A stretch of 64,000 bases of DNA from the NCBI GenBank assembly GCA_004369085.1, contig ML210147.1, positions 1,178,001 through 1,242,000 on the forward strand, written 5' to 3'. Below, piece by piece: positions 42,831 through 55,317 of this stretch (positions within the stretch are counted from its first letter, which is position 1; each line of letters starts with the position of its first letter). The position numbers were made by a program, and so were the translations under genes. Under the pieces are notes generated by a model. It saw nothing but the letters and a program-made list of their open reading frames with translations. It had not been told where the DNA came from and searched no databases. The stretch is from Coprinopsis marcescibilis (lineage: Eukaryota; Basidiomycota; Agaricomycetes; Agaricales; Psathyrellaceae).

Positions 42831-43420
42831 AGACAATATTCTACTCCTGCAGATACGAGAGCTACGGACATATGCCTGCGTCTAATAGCCTGGAAACTTG
42901 ATCATGGAAAGAAAATCGGACATAGGTTGGTTCGTCTCTCCTCACCGCTCGGATTCGTAGAATTCTGAATGAAACCGCAACCCTGTTTCCTTTAGATTCA
43001 TGGAATCACAACTCCATTCCCCGAAAGCAACATTTTATCTTCTTAACATGGGCTGATAACTTACGGCTCAAAACATGGCAGGAAGAACCCCTCTCTTCAG
43101 ATTTCGATGTAGTCACTACCGTACCGGGCCTACGATTGGACCTCCACGTGGCCAGGCGAGCGTCCGAAAAGAGGCCCAGGGCTTGGTCTCTTTGCTCAGC
43201 TCTTTCTCTCTGCAGTCATGGTCTCCAACAATCCGTATCATTGTCAGAACTCGCGAGTTCGAGAATTGGATATGTAAACGGTTGAATTCTTTTTGAAATG
43301 TGCAATGTGTAAACATATTTTCAACTGATCAAACTAAATGTGCAGTGTAAGAGATACGTCTAAAGAAAGTTCATAGAATGTCCATCATCGCCGTCTATGT
43401 CCCTGTTAACCCTAACCGAT
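42831..43420. other. Intergenic, A/T-rich; no gene seen
   Basis: From the outer end of the right arm to the F-box gene stop. Only short frames. Confidence 0.45.
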
Positions 43421-45218
43421 TTAGTGTTTACCCCCGCTGCCGCATCCGATCCAAGACAACCTGCGCCGCCTTGCAAGCACGACAATCCCATTCCGCATCT
43501 TCTTGACTATCTTCCTATTCTTCTTCTTCCTACCTCTTTCTCCCTGAGCCCTATACAGCTCCTCGATAGTGTGTCGACAACGGCTTGAGCAGAGTAGACC
43601 GAAACACTCCCCTCCCACCCATGGACCCCTGCCTAAAACCACGGTGCCCTCTCGCCACATGTACGTGACAGTCCATCCAAAGTCACCAAGCTTCTGCCTT
43701 CTTGCATGCCCTCCCAGCCCCCTGATCTTATAAAGACCTCCATCCGCCTTCAGATTCGTAGACTCGTCAACAATGCGGATCTCCTGCAAGCTTTGGCCAA
43801 GACAGCCCTTCCGCATCCTCGCTCCATCACGGAGGAAATCCGCAAGCGCTTTAAGCCCATTCTCGCCGCAAAGCGAAAGCGTTCGCAGGTTGGGTAAACG
43901 GACGAGCTTTGGAAGAGCGTTGGCATACAGACCATTCCAGGACGTATCCTTGAAGATGCGACTGGACAAGTCCAGGGAACGAACATGGCGCATAGGAAAC
44001 GCCATCAGCAGGTCCAGGGTATTGTCGCGAGCTTCATACTCGTCAGACACCATCAGAGTCAAATTTGGGGGTGAGATATCTTCAAGGGGCTTTGAAAAGT
44101 CGACCGCATCCCACCACGCTTCAATCAGTTCGTAGGATAGACGAACAGATTGAAATGTTTGCAACGAGCGCCTTGGGCTTGGCTGACATTCCAAGGGCGT
44201 GCTGCCAATCCAAGCTTCGTGAAGTGCCGCGACCAGGGGCTTCAAGTGATCGAGGGAGGAGGAAACCGAGTGATGTCTGGCCGCGAATGATATCATAAGG
44301 GTGATGGAGGCGGTAGGAGGAACCACCAGGCTGGAGAGCACACCCTCGCATGGGATTCGATAATCTTGTAAGATGAGGGTTTTAAGGGAGGGAAGGTACA
44401 CCGGCTGTCCGTACTCCATTTGTCCCCAATAATCAGGCAAAGAAGCAAAATCGAACTCCAGGTGTTCAATGTTCGGCATGCTAGCCAACGCATTCAAAAA
44501 CAAAGCGGGGTCATCCTCCGCCCTGGGGTGGTTTCGTGGACCGCGAATCGTGAGGGATGTTAAAGACTTGGAAAAAAGGGGTGAATCCCAGGAGTACTCG
44601 CAGTCGCGCAAAACGAGCTCCCGAAGCTTGGGAAGACCGCCTAAATATGCTTTGCTGGGTACGGAGGGCCATACGTGCAAAGGCAGAACGAAGGATATCG
44701 TTAGATGTTCGAGGTTTGGCATAGATGCAGGGAGGCAAAGGCGAGCGTTAATGTTTCGTGGATTTCCCCGCAGGGTAATGGAGCGCAGGCGGGATGGCTG
44801 CTCCGCGAAGATGTCATCGATACGCTGTTCCACACACGGACAAAGTCGTTTGTTCAACCGCAGCGAGAGAGGCGCGCCCTTTGCCCTGTCCAACATCATA
44901 TCCACCCAGCCGGATGATCGCGAGTCGATCTTGGACCAGAGCTGAGGATAAGCTAAGGCAACCGCCCTCCATCGTTTCGAAACATGGGATATCCTGAACC
45001 AAGTCCAGTCACCGGACCTTGCACATAGGACGAAGATCCTCATTAGCATCTCCACTGGGAGCTTGCATAAGAAGCTGCGGGGATGTTTTTGAGTTGATTG
45101 ACGCGGGCAGTGGACGCAACGACCCGCTGTAAAGTCAATTAGTGACCCACAATGATACCAAAGGTGGTCTGGAGCACGACGTACATGAGAGCATTGAAGG
45201 TTCCGAGCGATCCAACAT
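43421..45218 (-). CDS. F-box protein with leucine-rich-type repeats, 579 aa
   Basis: Probable substrate-recognition subunit of an SCF ubiquitin ligase. The main exon (45126-43421) holds an F-box near its start (LPVEMLMRIFVLCARSG, then FRISHVSKRWRAVALAYP), followed by irregular leucine-rich-type units such as MPNLEHLTISF, LPKLRELVLRDCEYS, MPNIEHLEFDF and LPSLKTLILQDYRIP. The C terminus is Arg/Lys-rich. This layout is very common in large Agaricomycete F-box families. The open frame extends upstream without an ATG. The best 5' model uses an ATG at 45218, a GTACGT donor after 45185 and an acceptor before 45126, which closes in phase and places two cysteines (GRCVHCPRQS) ahead of the F-box. The 5' exon is less certain than the rest. 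Confidence 0.8.
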
Positions 45219-46299
45219 GGTGAGTAAAGGCAGCTCAAAGGCTGAAGTCTTTAGGAGCCAAGCAGGATAGTTAGGGAGGTTACAACTGAGAGGGGTAAAT
45301 TGTTGGTTTCTTAACACGCTGCGTCGAGTTGTAAGAAATACGTTTTGAAATTCTTCTGACCTGTCGCGGTCACGTCACGAAAAATGTGGAGTTGGTGCAC
45401 AGGACTGGCAACGTGTTGTTGGGCTGGCAAAAAGGGATTGTGTGAATATCTAAAAGCTTTGCGTAATCAATACATCCTGTGTGCATTGCCTATGCCATAA
45501 ATAGCGTGTTGAAGGGTCTTTAGACTCATATTCAAGGTCGGTGATCCTATGTTAAACATTGTTGAAGAAGATACCGTCTTTGGAACCCCATGTAATAGAC
45601 GAGAGAAACGAGGCCAAGATGCGTGCTATCGTAAGACTAATAGCGTTCAACAGTCAGTAGTACTCAGAGGCGGGACCAAATGGACGCGTACTCTGAGAAT
45701 GCCTGAGCCGAACAAGTTCGGACCTAGCAGTACGTAATGGTGTCAGAGGATCGACATCAACACATAAACCGTTGCCGCCCAGGCCTGTTCCATTTGAGTG
45801 TGTTTCACGCTAATCAGAATTGTTTCACAGGGTTTAGAGTTGGTTCTCGATGGCAATGTCCAGGCAGGATATCCCTGAATCATTCATCGAAATCCAATGC
45901 CTTCGGGACAACGGCGAATCTGGCTTACCACTGCGGGGCTGTGGAGACCATACTTGATGTTTAGACACGCCCTCAGCTCATGTTAATGTGATACAATCAG
46001 TCGAGGTGAAAGCTTGCGAATCTTGAGGGAGGAAAGCTTAGGTATGGTGGTGGTGGTCGAAAGACAAGAGGTTGTAAGCGCCTCTGGAATCGAGCGGCGA
46101 TACCTGCCGGTCTCAGGTTCGAATCGGCATCTTTTAGACTGTTTGTAAAACACCGGAGCCGAAATATCGATGTCGGCTTTCGGTGCCTGGGACTGGAAGT
46201 CAGCCTTAGCAAAGCCACTACATTAAATATATGGTGTACAACTTTCGTATTCCTACATACATCAGCCCAAAATTCAGAGAAAATTGACAATATTGCATA
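45219..46299. other. Intergenic; no supported gene
   Basis: About 1.1 kb containing the F-box promoter and the 3' flank of the aldo-keto reductase gene. Frames of 60-100 codons overlap on both strands and show no coding character. Confidence 0.4.
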
Positions 46300-47761
46300 T
46301 CACTCCTTGTGACCTGCAGTCTCTTGCTTGACTGGCTGGATAGGCGCAAGATTCGCAACTTTATCCGTGACCCCAGCGAGGGTTAAAAATTGGGAGATGG
46401 ATTCGCCGTTTCCCTATAAAATGAGAAGACCTTGTGAGAGGGTCACGAAATAGAATCCAGATAGAGCTTACGGTCATGGTGTGAGGGAATCCTGGATCAA
46501 AGGGAGCGACGCTTTCCAATGATTTGATTTGCTCCTCCGTCAAGGAGATATTGAGTGCCTCGATGTTCTGCTCCAATTGTTCAACCTTGCGACCCCCAAT
46601 GATGGGGAAAACGAAGGGAGCCTTGTGCAAGACATAGGCAATCGCGACTTCAGATAGATGATGCATTGAGTGGTTTGGTGGGCGGATGATACGAAAAAAG
46701 AACGTACCCGAGGAGATAGCCTTAGCTCCAACCTCGTTGGCGATCTTCTCCAAGGCACCGGATGTTGCCCGCTCAACGTCATTTCGCTTCCAGTCGGGGC
46801 TGAAGACAGTGCGTCCGTTCTCGCCAGACTTGAGTCGCGCCTCTTCCTCTGCATCTGTGCGAAGTTTTCCGAATCCGAGAACGCCCCAAGGTGCCAGGGC
46901 CATACCCTCCAGACGTGCCATTGGAATGATGTCGCGCTCGAACGATCGCTCCAAGATGCTCCAGGAGCCTTGGTAGACAGAGAAAGGGGTCAATCCATGA
47001 TCGCGTGCGTACTGGTTAGCCCTGGAAACGATCCAGGCGGGTGTATCTGAGATTCCCTGAAAACCAATTAGTTTACACGGCCGGCAGGAGTACTGTCTAG
47101 AAGCTCACCAAGTAGAAGACCTTGCCTTGCGTAACAAGGGTGTGCAGGCCTTGCATGACTTCCTCGATGCTGGTGCTCCAGTCCCAGATATGGACGTAGA
47201 AGAGGTCAATGTAATCGGTGCGCAGTTTCTTGAGAGATGCCTTGAAGGAGAGGTGCATGCTTTTCACACCGTTACCGGCGTAGAACACCTTCTGACCGAT
47301 CTTATCGTCTCTAGGCTTGTAGTTGACGGTGTACTGAGTGGGTGTGTGCGTGAGCTCAGGTTGTCGAAGGGGTACACAAGTATTATACAATTTCATACCT
47401 TCGTAGCGATGAACAACTGGTCTCTGATCCCACGTTGCTCAGCCCATTCACCGATAAATTCCTCAGAGCTCTCGTCCTGGCTGATACGAGAAAATTCAGT
47501 GTTGTGACTGGACGGGCGAATCGAATATACCCACTAGAAGTTAGCTGTGTCGATGAAGTTACCGCCTTTATCGAAGTAGGCGTCTAGAAGCTTGACGCTG
47601 GACTCTTTGTCCATGCTTCCCATTCCAAACGGGGACCACTTGTCGCCAATGCTCATGGCACCCAGCTGGAGGGGAGAGACATGAACGCCTGCAGTGGGAG
47701 CTAGTTGTCGATAGCGGCCGAGAGCAGTTGCAGGAGTGGGAGGGGGTCCGAAAACTGACAT
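46300..47761 (-). CDS. Aldo-keto reductase, aryl-alcohol dehydrogenase / norsolorinic acid reductase type
   Basis: NADPH-dependent reductase of aldehydes or ketones with a TIM-barrel fold. Six exons (47761-47535, 47480-47399, 47333-47109, 47056-46708, 46647-46472, 46413-46300) encode 390 aa, the usual length of this subgroup. The catalytic tetrad can be placed: Asp in GNFIDTAN, Tyr in NFYQDE (created across intron 1), Lys in FIATKYT (across intron 2) and His in YVHIWDW. Barrel and cofactor motifs [10 protein letters not shown] and [19 protein letters not shown] follow. The C-terminal exon is short and variable. Fungal members reduce aryl aldehydes during lignin metabolism or take part in secondary metabolism. 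No other biosynthetic genes lie nearby, so the former is more likely. Confidence 0.92.
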
Positions 47762-49147
47762 CTCAAGGAGTGTTAGGTTACTTGCGAGTGAGCGAGAGAA
47801 GATGTTTGAGGCTTGGTTTTTGCTACTTTCAACAACCGTTCATGGTCCTCCTTTTATACAAGAGACCCCCTAGCACTACCATTGCACCGGATATACATCT
47901 CCTAAGCTCTCCAAACCGCATTCCGTACGTCGGTGGATGACAAAACGAAAGACGAAGAAGCCCTTGATTGTCAGAGTCGTCCGCTTTACCCACATGACCA
48001 AGGGCCCGAGCCGATGGGAGAACGGCCGGGAAGGCTCTGTGGAACTTGGGGGTTAAAAGGTTGGCTCCTGATAGATGTCGACCAATTACGGAGGAGACAC
48101 CCCATATAGTTGTCCAATCGAATGCACATATCTCAACGGCTCGGGCCATTTGGGCCAGAACTGAGGATAAGAGCTTCTTGCAGCTTCCTGCAGCTATGCT
48201 TGATAATAGGAGAAGGGGTAGATTAAGGCTGGCCATGAAACCCAGCCGATAATTTCTATTAACTAGCTTCCACGACTGTCATGGCCTCCTTGAGCGCTCT
48301 ACTGGGTCTCCTAGAAGATGTCGAGAAAGAGGTATGACGAAGGATGTGTCCGGTATCGCGGTGACATGATGGTTCGCGTTCAAAGTTCAACAAGTGTAGG
48401 TCAGTCAAGGGCTGTAGTGATTGCGTCAATTTTGTCATTAGTTTCCAATTAGAAAGACCGCTTACACAGCTAGTACTTACCAACCGGTCTTTATGGAACA
48501 ATGGTGAATAGCAGGCTCCAGACGTATGTACAAAAGGACAAAACAAACAAGGAAGCAAGGAGGATAAAGTGGCGAGCATATTCCGATCATGCCGCTGAGC
48601 TGAGACTATGAGTATGACGACCGATGTGGAGAGTTAGTGCCCAACACTTCTGTCTCTGAAGGACTTCATGCTTGAGGCTTCAAGGGCGAATAGTATCCCG
48701 ACTGGAAGGAAAGAGCCTCGTCAAGACACCGGTGGCTCCAGCACGTATTACTAGAATTCTAGTTCAGGGGGCAATCAATGTGACATCGTCACGACGCTCA
48801 ATTTCTTGTCAATTTCATGTTTAGCGACTAGTAGCAATGAGCTCAAGATCTCGGAATACCGCTAAAGATACAACATTGGGAAGGTCGCAATGTAAGAAGG
48901 CTGCACTTGTACATACATTTACCAAATGCGTCAAAAAAAGGAGATTGAAGGCTAATAGAACACACTGACACAATATCAATGCGCGAGCTGTGGAAGAGCG
49001 AAAGTGAGTGGTAGATGTAGTTTTCAAAAGAGCGACGAGGGTAAACAGTAAAAGAGCGGAACCCATAACCAATGTAGTATGGTGGTATCAAATCAAAAAA
49101 TCAAAGAAAGATAAAAGAAAGCACATAATAAAGATACCAGGAACTAC
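47762..49147. other. Intergenic; no supported gene
   Basis: 1.4 kb between two minus-strand genes. Frames at 47829-48236, 48259-48579 and 48821-49072 lack supporting features. Confidence 0.4.
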
Positions 49148-50663
49148 CTACGGTTCCTCCTGAATAACTGAAACAACCTGATGTCTCCTCAGGGGCGTCA
49201 ACTTGGTCCCCTGCATCGAATTCAACCCCATCATCGAATTCCTCTTCTGCGTCATAGCAGGATCATCATTCGCCAAATCCCTATAATTTGAATAAACCGG
49301 GATATACCCTGGGATACCCGCAATAGGCGACGTCGAGTCCAAACTCGGGTTCTTCGTATGTACCACCAAAACTGGCTGCTCAAACGAAGGCTCCCTCTGC
49401 TTGACCAGCCCCTCTGCAAAGGATATCCGGTTGCCGAATTTGAACCGTGGGGGTGGTTTCTTGCCAATGATGGGCTGGGAGGTCGTGCGGAACGGGATCG
49501 GGGGTAGGTTGTGCTTCATGCGCCGTCGGATGAAAAGGATGGCGAGGATGAAGAGGATTATAAGCGCCAGACCGCCTAGTACTGCGCCGATGATAGCGCC
49601 GAGGGGGAGTGGAACCGGGCTGGAGTTTGAGGGTCCAGCGGTTTTGGTGGGAGAGGGGATAGCGCTGTCGGGTGTATCGTCGATTGGGGGGCCAGGGAAG
49701 AGAATGTCGCCGCCGTCAATTAGGAAGTGGTCGAGTGCGAGGGGTGTACTGCGGCTTGGCCCTCGATAGAAGACGGAGATGTTGTGTTCGCCAGCAGGCA
49801 TTGGAGATGTTTCGAAGAGAGTTTGGAAGAAGAGGGAGCCAGGCTGGGTTTCGGGGTTCAAAGGACCTGGAATTCCAAATGCAATACTCTGGCCGCCGTC
49901 TACAGAGTAGCTGCCGCCAGCGTCTCCAGAGGAACCTTCTGGTATCCAGCCTACCCATGAGAGTTTCGTTCCTGGCATAAACAAGTCAATTTTGATTTTT
50001 AGGTCCGTAGCGATACGAGAACCCACCTGTAAAAGTCATATCTAGACTTGCGCTAGTGTCTGCTGTAGAGTTAGCGCTGTTGTTCAGGTTCATCCAATCT
50101 CCGCTGTATCTAACAATCGGGTCCGACTGCTCGATTATCACAGTAGGGTTATCGAGCGACGACTTGATGATGGAAGAGGGTAGGTATCTGATTTGGTCAA
50201 AATAGAATGTGGAGCCGGAGGATGTCACATTGAGGGTCAGGGTGTGTTGACCGTCTGGAAGTGTAGGAGCAAGGCATAGCGGCCAATTATTCTGCGTTTG
50301 AGCAAACGGTTCCTCTCGCCCAATACTCTCGCCATCCACGAAGCATTCCCAACTCGGGTCGGTTACACTGGCCACTGCCGAAGTTCCTAGCAGTCTAATT
50401 CGAGTTCCTGCATGGCAAGTCACCGTTATCGTTAGCATGTCCTCAAATCCCCAAACGCCCAATCGCACTCCAGGCTGGCAGGGAAACTCACCAGTAAAAG
50501 TAAAAGATAGACTGGCGGCACCAGTTGTTGTATGCTGTGATTGCAAGTAGGCAGGTCCAGAGGTTCCATTGTTGATGAGACTGTCGTTGAGGACACTCCA
50601 CCCTCCGCCGTATGTGATGCTTGGGTGAGCGTCGTCCAGCAGGACCCACCGCGTTCCTGACAT
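49148..50663 (-). CDS. Single-pass surface protein with two duplicated extracellular modules, 458 aa
   Basis: Three exons (50663-50492, 50407-50027, 49971-49148), all phases closing. Residues 1-290 hold two related beta-rich modules: ITYGGGWSVLND, then LSFTFTG and TRIRLLGTS; later IVRYSGDWMNLNN, then LDMTFTG and TKLSWVGW. Several N-glycosylation sites are present. A Pro/Ser-rich linker precedes one transmembrane helix (AIIGAVLGGLALIILFILAI), a basic stop-transfer RRRMKHN and a cytoplasmic tail of about 120 residues. No classic signal peptide is visible; the membrane helix may serve for targeting. Proteins of this layout are common in Agaricomycetes and unstudied. A role as a cell-surface sensor or adhesin is inference only. 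Confidence 0.75.
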
Positions 50664-52591
50664 AACTTTCTCAGGGAGCCGGCGACGCCTGCGCCACTGT
50701 CGGTCAAATTAACAGGAAACGTGAAACCGGGGAAATGAAGGAGGAGAGCCCTGAATGGGCAGCAAGTGCGCAGAAGCGTGGCGGGCGGAGGAGAAGAGCG
50801 TTCGGGGGTTGTGCTGCTGCCTGCGAGTCCGATGGGCGCACCGGTGCGCTGGGAACTGGACTCACGAAATCAGTATCAGCCCTATCGGGGGTATTATAGC
50901 GATTGGGAATAAGCCAGGTAGAGGAAGATCAGTTCGCTTTGATCTTAACCTCCACTTTCAGTTGGCAGTAGGCCATGGCAACATGATAGTGTCATTCATT
51001 TTTGTTGAACAAATTGAAGTGGAAGAACAATCGTTCGAGGGCAACATTAAGAAGCGGCGATCGGTACTCGAAAGTGGAACTAAAGCGATTGGCCGCGCTC
51101 TGACTGGAACTTGAAGGAATGACCTCTACAGGATTTTGTGAGGTAAATTTAACCCCGACATGATAGCTGACTGCAGCTTCAGGCAAGTCCGGACAAGGAT
51201 GATGTGGGTTGTGGGCGTTGTACTTGTATTGAGACCCGCGATCCCCGCCTGATGCTCATAGCGCTGCACACACATTAAATTCCAAGAAAGTCGATCGTGT
51301 GCGGATGCCCAAAGAGAACAGAAGAATTGGGTCGAAGTAAGTCTATGAATAGAGGGAGATTAGATATCGAACGACCTGTAGTTGTGTAATAGAAACGTAC
51401 CTCGTTTGGCGATGCTTAAATTCGCGAAAGCAGCTAGACTGGCGACAATGATTTATCGCCACTCCGACAGGTGTTTCTTCATCGCAATTGTGTCATAAGG
51501 ATGATTGAATGCAACACAGATCATTCCTACATCTCAACGTGGGCAAGTCCAGGGTTGAACGAGAGGTTGTTAGCACCGCAATCGAATACCGGCGGATCCG
51601 ATGTTCCAAAGGTAGATGCGAAGGAGAAGAGCAATCACGGAAAGCATTTCCTGGGCTCCATCCGATGCCTGGTAGGGGCCAACCGATCATACATTCATTT
51701 GCATAACCAAAGACAGAGGGTCGTAGTTGATCCAATCTGGATCGATGCCCTCCTAGTACGGCCCACTGACCGTTGGACGCCATAGCAGTAGTCCCCTTGA
51801 ATCGGATCGGTGCAGAGCAAGTTGCAAGTGTTGTCGTCAACAAATCAGATCAAGCACAGTCCCTACGTGCAGACAGTGCCAACGACCATGTTACCCAAAG
51901 AACCCTCGAGAACCACAGGGCAGAGAGCCATCCAGGTGACAGTCAAAGACATATCAGGAAGTAAAGGACAACTCCAGAAAGGACCAAGAAGCAGGGGATG
52001 TCACGCTCCCGCACGGTGTGACAGAAACAAGTAACTTGCGTGACGCCATCCTGTAACACCGTAACGCGCCCTTTTTTGGACCTACAAGTACCCATTTCCT
52101 CCTTTTTCTCGTGTAGAGCTTCGAGTGAAAGCACAGAAAATAGGCGCATGACTGGGAATAATTCTTCCTGGGCTGGGGTTGTCGATTGGCGGGATTTCTT
52201 GGGTGCAAGGGACCAGTCATGAGGTGGAGTACGCTTTGGAGTGTGACAAATGGATTCTGAAGCTAAACTCGTATCCAGGAGATGCAATGCTTGTCAAAGT
52301 GACATGAAAAGGCAAGCTCTCGCATGTAACAACGTTTCAGAAGCTGTTCCAACCTGAACTGAGCTCTATTAAGTGGAAAAAGAAGGGCAAGATCCAAGAA
52401 AGGCAATATATTCACACGGATTTATTGGCGGGTAAAGATTGTTTTGTTTGATTTTGTGACATCTCATCCCAAACGACCGTCACTCAGCGTCACGAAATTG
52501 TCACTCTCGCAGTCTAGCACCAGGAAAGTCACCGCGACGGTTATACGGACTCAATTGGAATATTATTTCAGCTGAATAGCCGGATACAAGG
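50664..52591. other. Divergent intergenic region; no supported gene
   Basis: 1.9 kb between two divergently transcribed genes. Plus frames at 50755-51114 and 51471-51785 and a minus frame at 51943-52287 have no domain and overlap others, so they were not called. Confidence 0.4.
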
Positions 52592-54412
52592 ATGGATGGA
52601 ACTCCTCCTGTGGACCCATCTATAATTCTCGATGGTCGTATTCGGAGACCCAGAGACAAGGAAACCCTGGGCCAGAGGCTAAAACGCGAGAAGGCTGCAG
52701 AACGACAACGCCGAAAGCGCGAACGCGATAGGGTTCAAGCCCAGGCTGAGGCTGCATCCCAGGCACAGACAGTGGCCAATATCGCCATGATGGCTTTTGC
52801 TTCTCCAGAGTCCTTGCAGCACCATTTTGCTCAACTCACACATCAGGTTGTTGCTGCTGCAGTCGCTGCTAGTGCTGGGGAAGAAGAGGCAATGCATACT
52901 CCTCCAGGAATCCCACAACCGTTATCTCCTACTGTGGATATGCAGGATTTCACCCAACCCCTGCCTATACAGCATCTTCAGCAAGTCCAACACCAAATAC
53001 AGCAAACCCAACCAGATCATGCCCCGCATACCCCATCGGATACAGACCAAGGGCCAGTTACGCCAGAGGAAGCTGAACGTAGGGAAAAGGTCAGGGCAGC
53101 AGCGAGGGAGCGCCAGAGGAAGCATCGGTTGCAGGTCAAGCAGAAAAAGATGCGGGAGTTGGGCCTAGACGTGGATGTGGTGAACCCGATCGAAGACTTT
53201 CGGCCACCAGATTTCCCTCACGATTTCCAACAGCCACTCGGTGGCATGCTTGGAGGCGACTTTGCATCTGCCAATGCTCTAGGAGGTCAAACATTCGCTT
53301 CAACTCTGCTCTTGTCGTTTTCGTGTGCACCATTGCTCAAAGCTCACCTGTTACGAACATTAAACATGACGAATGAAGAGCTGGCTTCGTTGGAACCCAT
53401 TATTGCGGAAGCCTGGGACAAGTGGAACGCTCAGGTGTGTTTTAGCCACTTTTGCCTTGAATCATTTCTAACAGATTGATAGCGACAAGCTCGGTATGCA
53501 GAAGCGGTTAAGAATGGGCAGACTCCGCAAGGGATGCATTCAGGCTTCCCAATCGACCTCACGCAGCCTCCACCTCCCCCACACCATGATGGTCGCGAAG
53601 TACCCCATCCCCCGCCGAACAACCCTCACACGATGCCACCACACAATGGATCTCACGCCATGTCTGCCCCACACCCTGTTCACAATCCTAACGGACTTCC
53701 ACCTCATCCAAACCACGGTGATCCCTCCACCCTGCCTCCACACGCCCTGTTGCAACATCTTCACCTCGCGCCACCATTCCATATCCCTGGCGGCCCATTA
53801 TTGCATCATATCCCGCCGCCACCGGGCCAATTTCCTCCGCATCTGCTGCACCAACTCGCTTCTTCACCATTTCAGCATGGCCAAATTACACCACAGCAGC
53901 TTCATCTAGCCATACAAGCCCTAACACAAGCAGCGGGCCTTCAGCAGCCACCACCGTCCCCTCCGCATAGCCCTACACCCCCCTCTCAACCGCAACCTCA
54001 ATCTCAACGATCTCTTTCACCACAACTTCAGCCTCAGAGCCCTGTTCAGCCCGCACAACAGGCTCAGACAGATCTCGCTCCACCGCAGCCGACGCAACCA
54101 TCAACAGCACACCCTCCTCCGCCGACCTTTGCATGTTCAGAGGGGCCAAGTATCTTGGCGCCACCACCACCACCACCACCGACGACGACGACGACCGAGG
54201 TAAAACCCACGTTGGACTTCCGGAATCGGTTCTCGCTGCACGGCGTTGCCGCTGCTGCTGGTGGTGTTGCAGGGCCGTTACCGTCGACGTACAGGTCGCC
54301 CTATGGCGACGACCCGCACACTGGTATGCAAGTACCGGTCGGGGGCGCTAGTCCAGCTGCCCCTGGTATATGTGATATGAATATCGATCCGACTCTCCAG
54401 GATTCTGCGTAG
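52592..54412 (+). CDS. Proline/glutamine/histidine-rich protein with two basic motifs, 590 aa
   Basis: Two exons (52592-53434 and 53483-54412) with a 48-base intron. Two similar highly basic helical segments occur in the N-terminal half: LKREKAAERQRRKRERDR at about residues 30-47, and RREKVRAAARERQRKHRLQV at about 168-187. They resemble the DNA-contacting part of a bZIP, but no leucine zipper follows either. A conserved-looking block lies between about residues 190 and 310 (DFRPPDFPHDF; LLKAHLLRTLNMTNEELASL; RQARYAEAVKNGQ). The second half is low complexity, with HP, PPPP and QPQ runs. A nuclear, transcription-related protein is the likely class; the family is not recognised. Confidence 0.72.
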
Positions 54413-55226
54413 AGCTGGAATACATAGGGGGATCGGAAGTGCTGGTGGAATTTGGGTGCGTTGGAATTGCTTTTGGGATGGATCGCGGGGGATTGTTTTG
54501 TTTCCACATTGACAATTGACTTGCGGGTTGTAAATCTGTAGTTTGTTCCACTTTTTGTTCTTGCGCTGCTTCGGACTACCTTTCGATTTTTACGATTATA
54601 CGAACTATCAACCAACCCTATACTGTACCCTTGCAGTATCGCTATTGCTATAGATGCATACATGCACTTTTTAGAGCTGGTACTGTCCCAGCGTTCTTCT
54701 GCCCGTGTCGTCGGAAGCTTTTAGGATGAAAATAAACTAATCTACTGGGTTCATGGACTACAACAATAGATTATAACAGACGTTCTATAGGCCCTTTTTT
54801 CATCCCTTGAAAATAGAGAAGAAATTCATGCTTAACGGGGGAGTGAAGATAATGCATGAAAAAACTGTCACTCGGACGCATCGCGAATCGTTTAAATGTC
54901 CTGGTGGGGGGCTTGTTATTCTGTTGGCCGAGTGATTGCGGAGAATTTTTGGGTTGGCTAAAGAACTTGGAAACCCCTTCGAATTCTAGCGACTCATCCT
55001 CCCGCCATTCACAGTGACCCAAGCCAGCCCAAACCTCCTTCGAAACGAGTATGCGGTCGCCGCGAGTGGAATATTCAAAGCTCTGATGATAGATTTTGAA
55101 TAGTGAACGGCCAACACGATAAAACGATTGAATTCGAGATCGAGTCTCAACGAGTTACGAATCGCGATTCCACGATTGTGGCTTAGGTCTAATTCACAAA
55201 AATCTTGCAAGAAAAATGAATCAATC
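54413..55226. other. Intergenic; no gene seen
   Basis: 3' flank of the proline-rich gene up to the tRNA gene. Nothing recognisable. Confidence 0.45.
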
Positions 55227-55317
55227 CGACGCCAGCAGGACTCGAACCTGCGCCCTCAAAGAGGAACAGATAGTTGGTAATTCTAATCTGTCGCCGTAAC
55301 CACTTGGCTATAGCGCC
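55227..55317 (-). tRNA. tRNA-Ser(AGA) with a 9-base intron
   Basis: The minus strand from 55317 folds as a type II tRNA. Acceptor GGCGCTA pairs with TGGCGTC (two G-U pairs). The D arm is GCC/GGC with loop AAGTGGTTAC. The anticodon stem is ACAGA/TCTGT. The long variable arm has a CCTC-TTT-GAGG hairpin, and the T arm is GCAGG-TTCGAGT-CCTGC. The discriminator base is G, as usual for serine. The anticodon AGA is at 55284-55282. The sequence between the stem halves is 16 bases, so nine (TTACCAACT) must be an intron after position 37, the canonical place. The mature length is 82 bases before CCA addition. Confidence 0.92.

Noticed and set aside
43406..43417. TTAACCCTAACC, two units of telomere-type repeat
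   Set aside because: Only two units between ordinary genes; too short to be an interstitial telomere.
10614..46000. The DUF6535 pair as part of the inverted duplication
   Set aside because: By the arm geometry the partner of the left DUF6535 gene would lie at about 43.6-46 kb, but an F-box gene is there. The DUF6535 copies are a separate duplication.
46085..46135. A GGTTCGAATC sequence resembling a tRNA B box
   Set aside because: Flanking bases cannot form a T stem or an acceptor stem, and no D arm lies upstream. It is a chance match.
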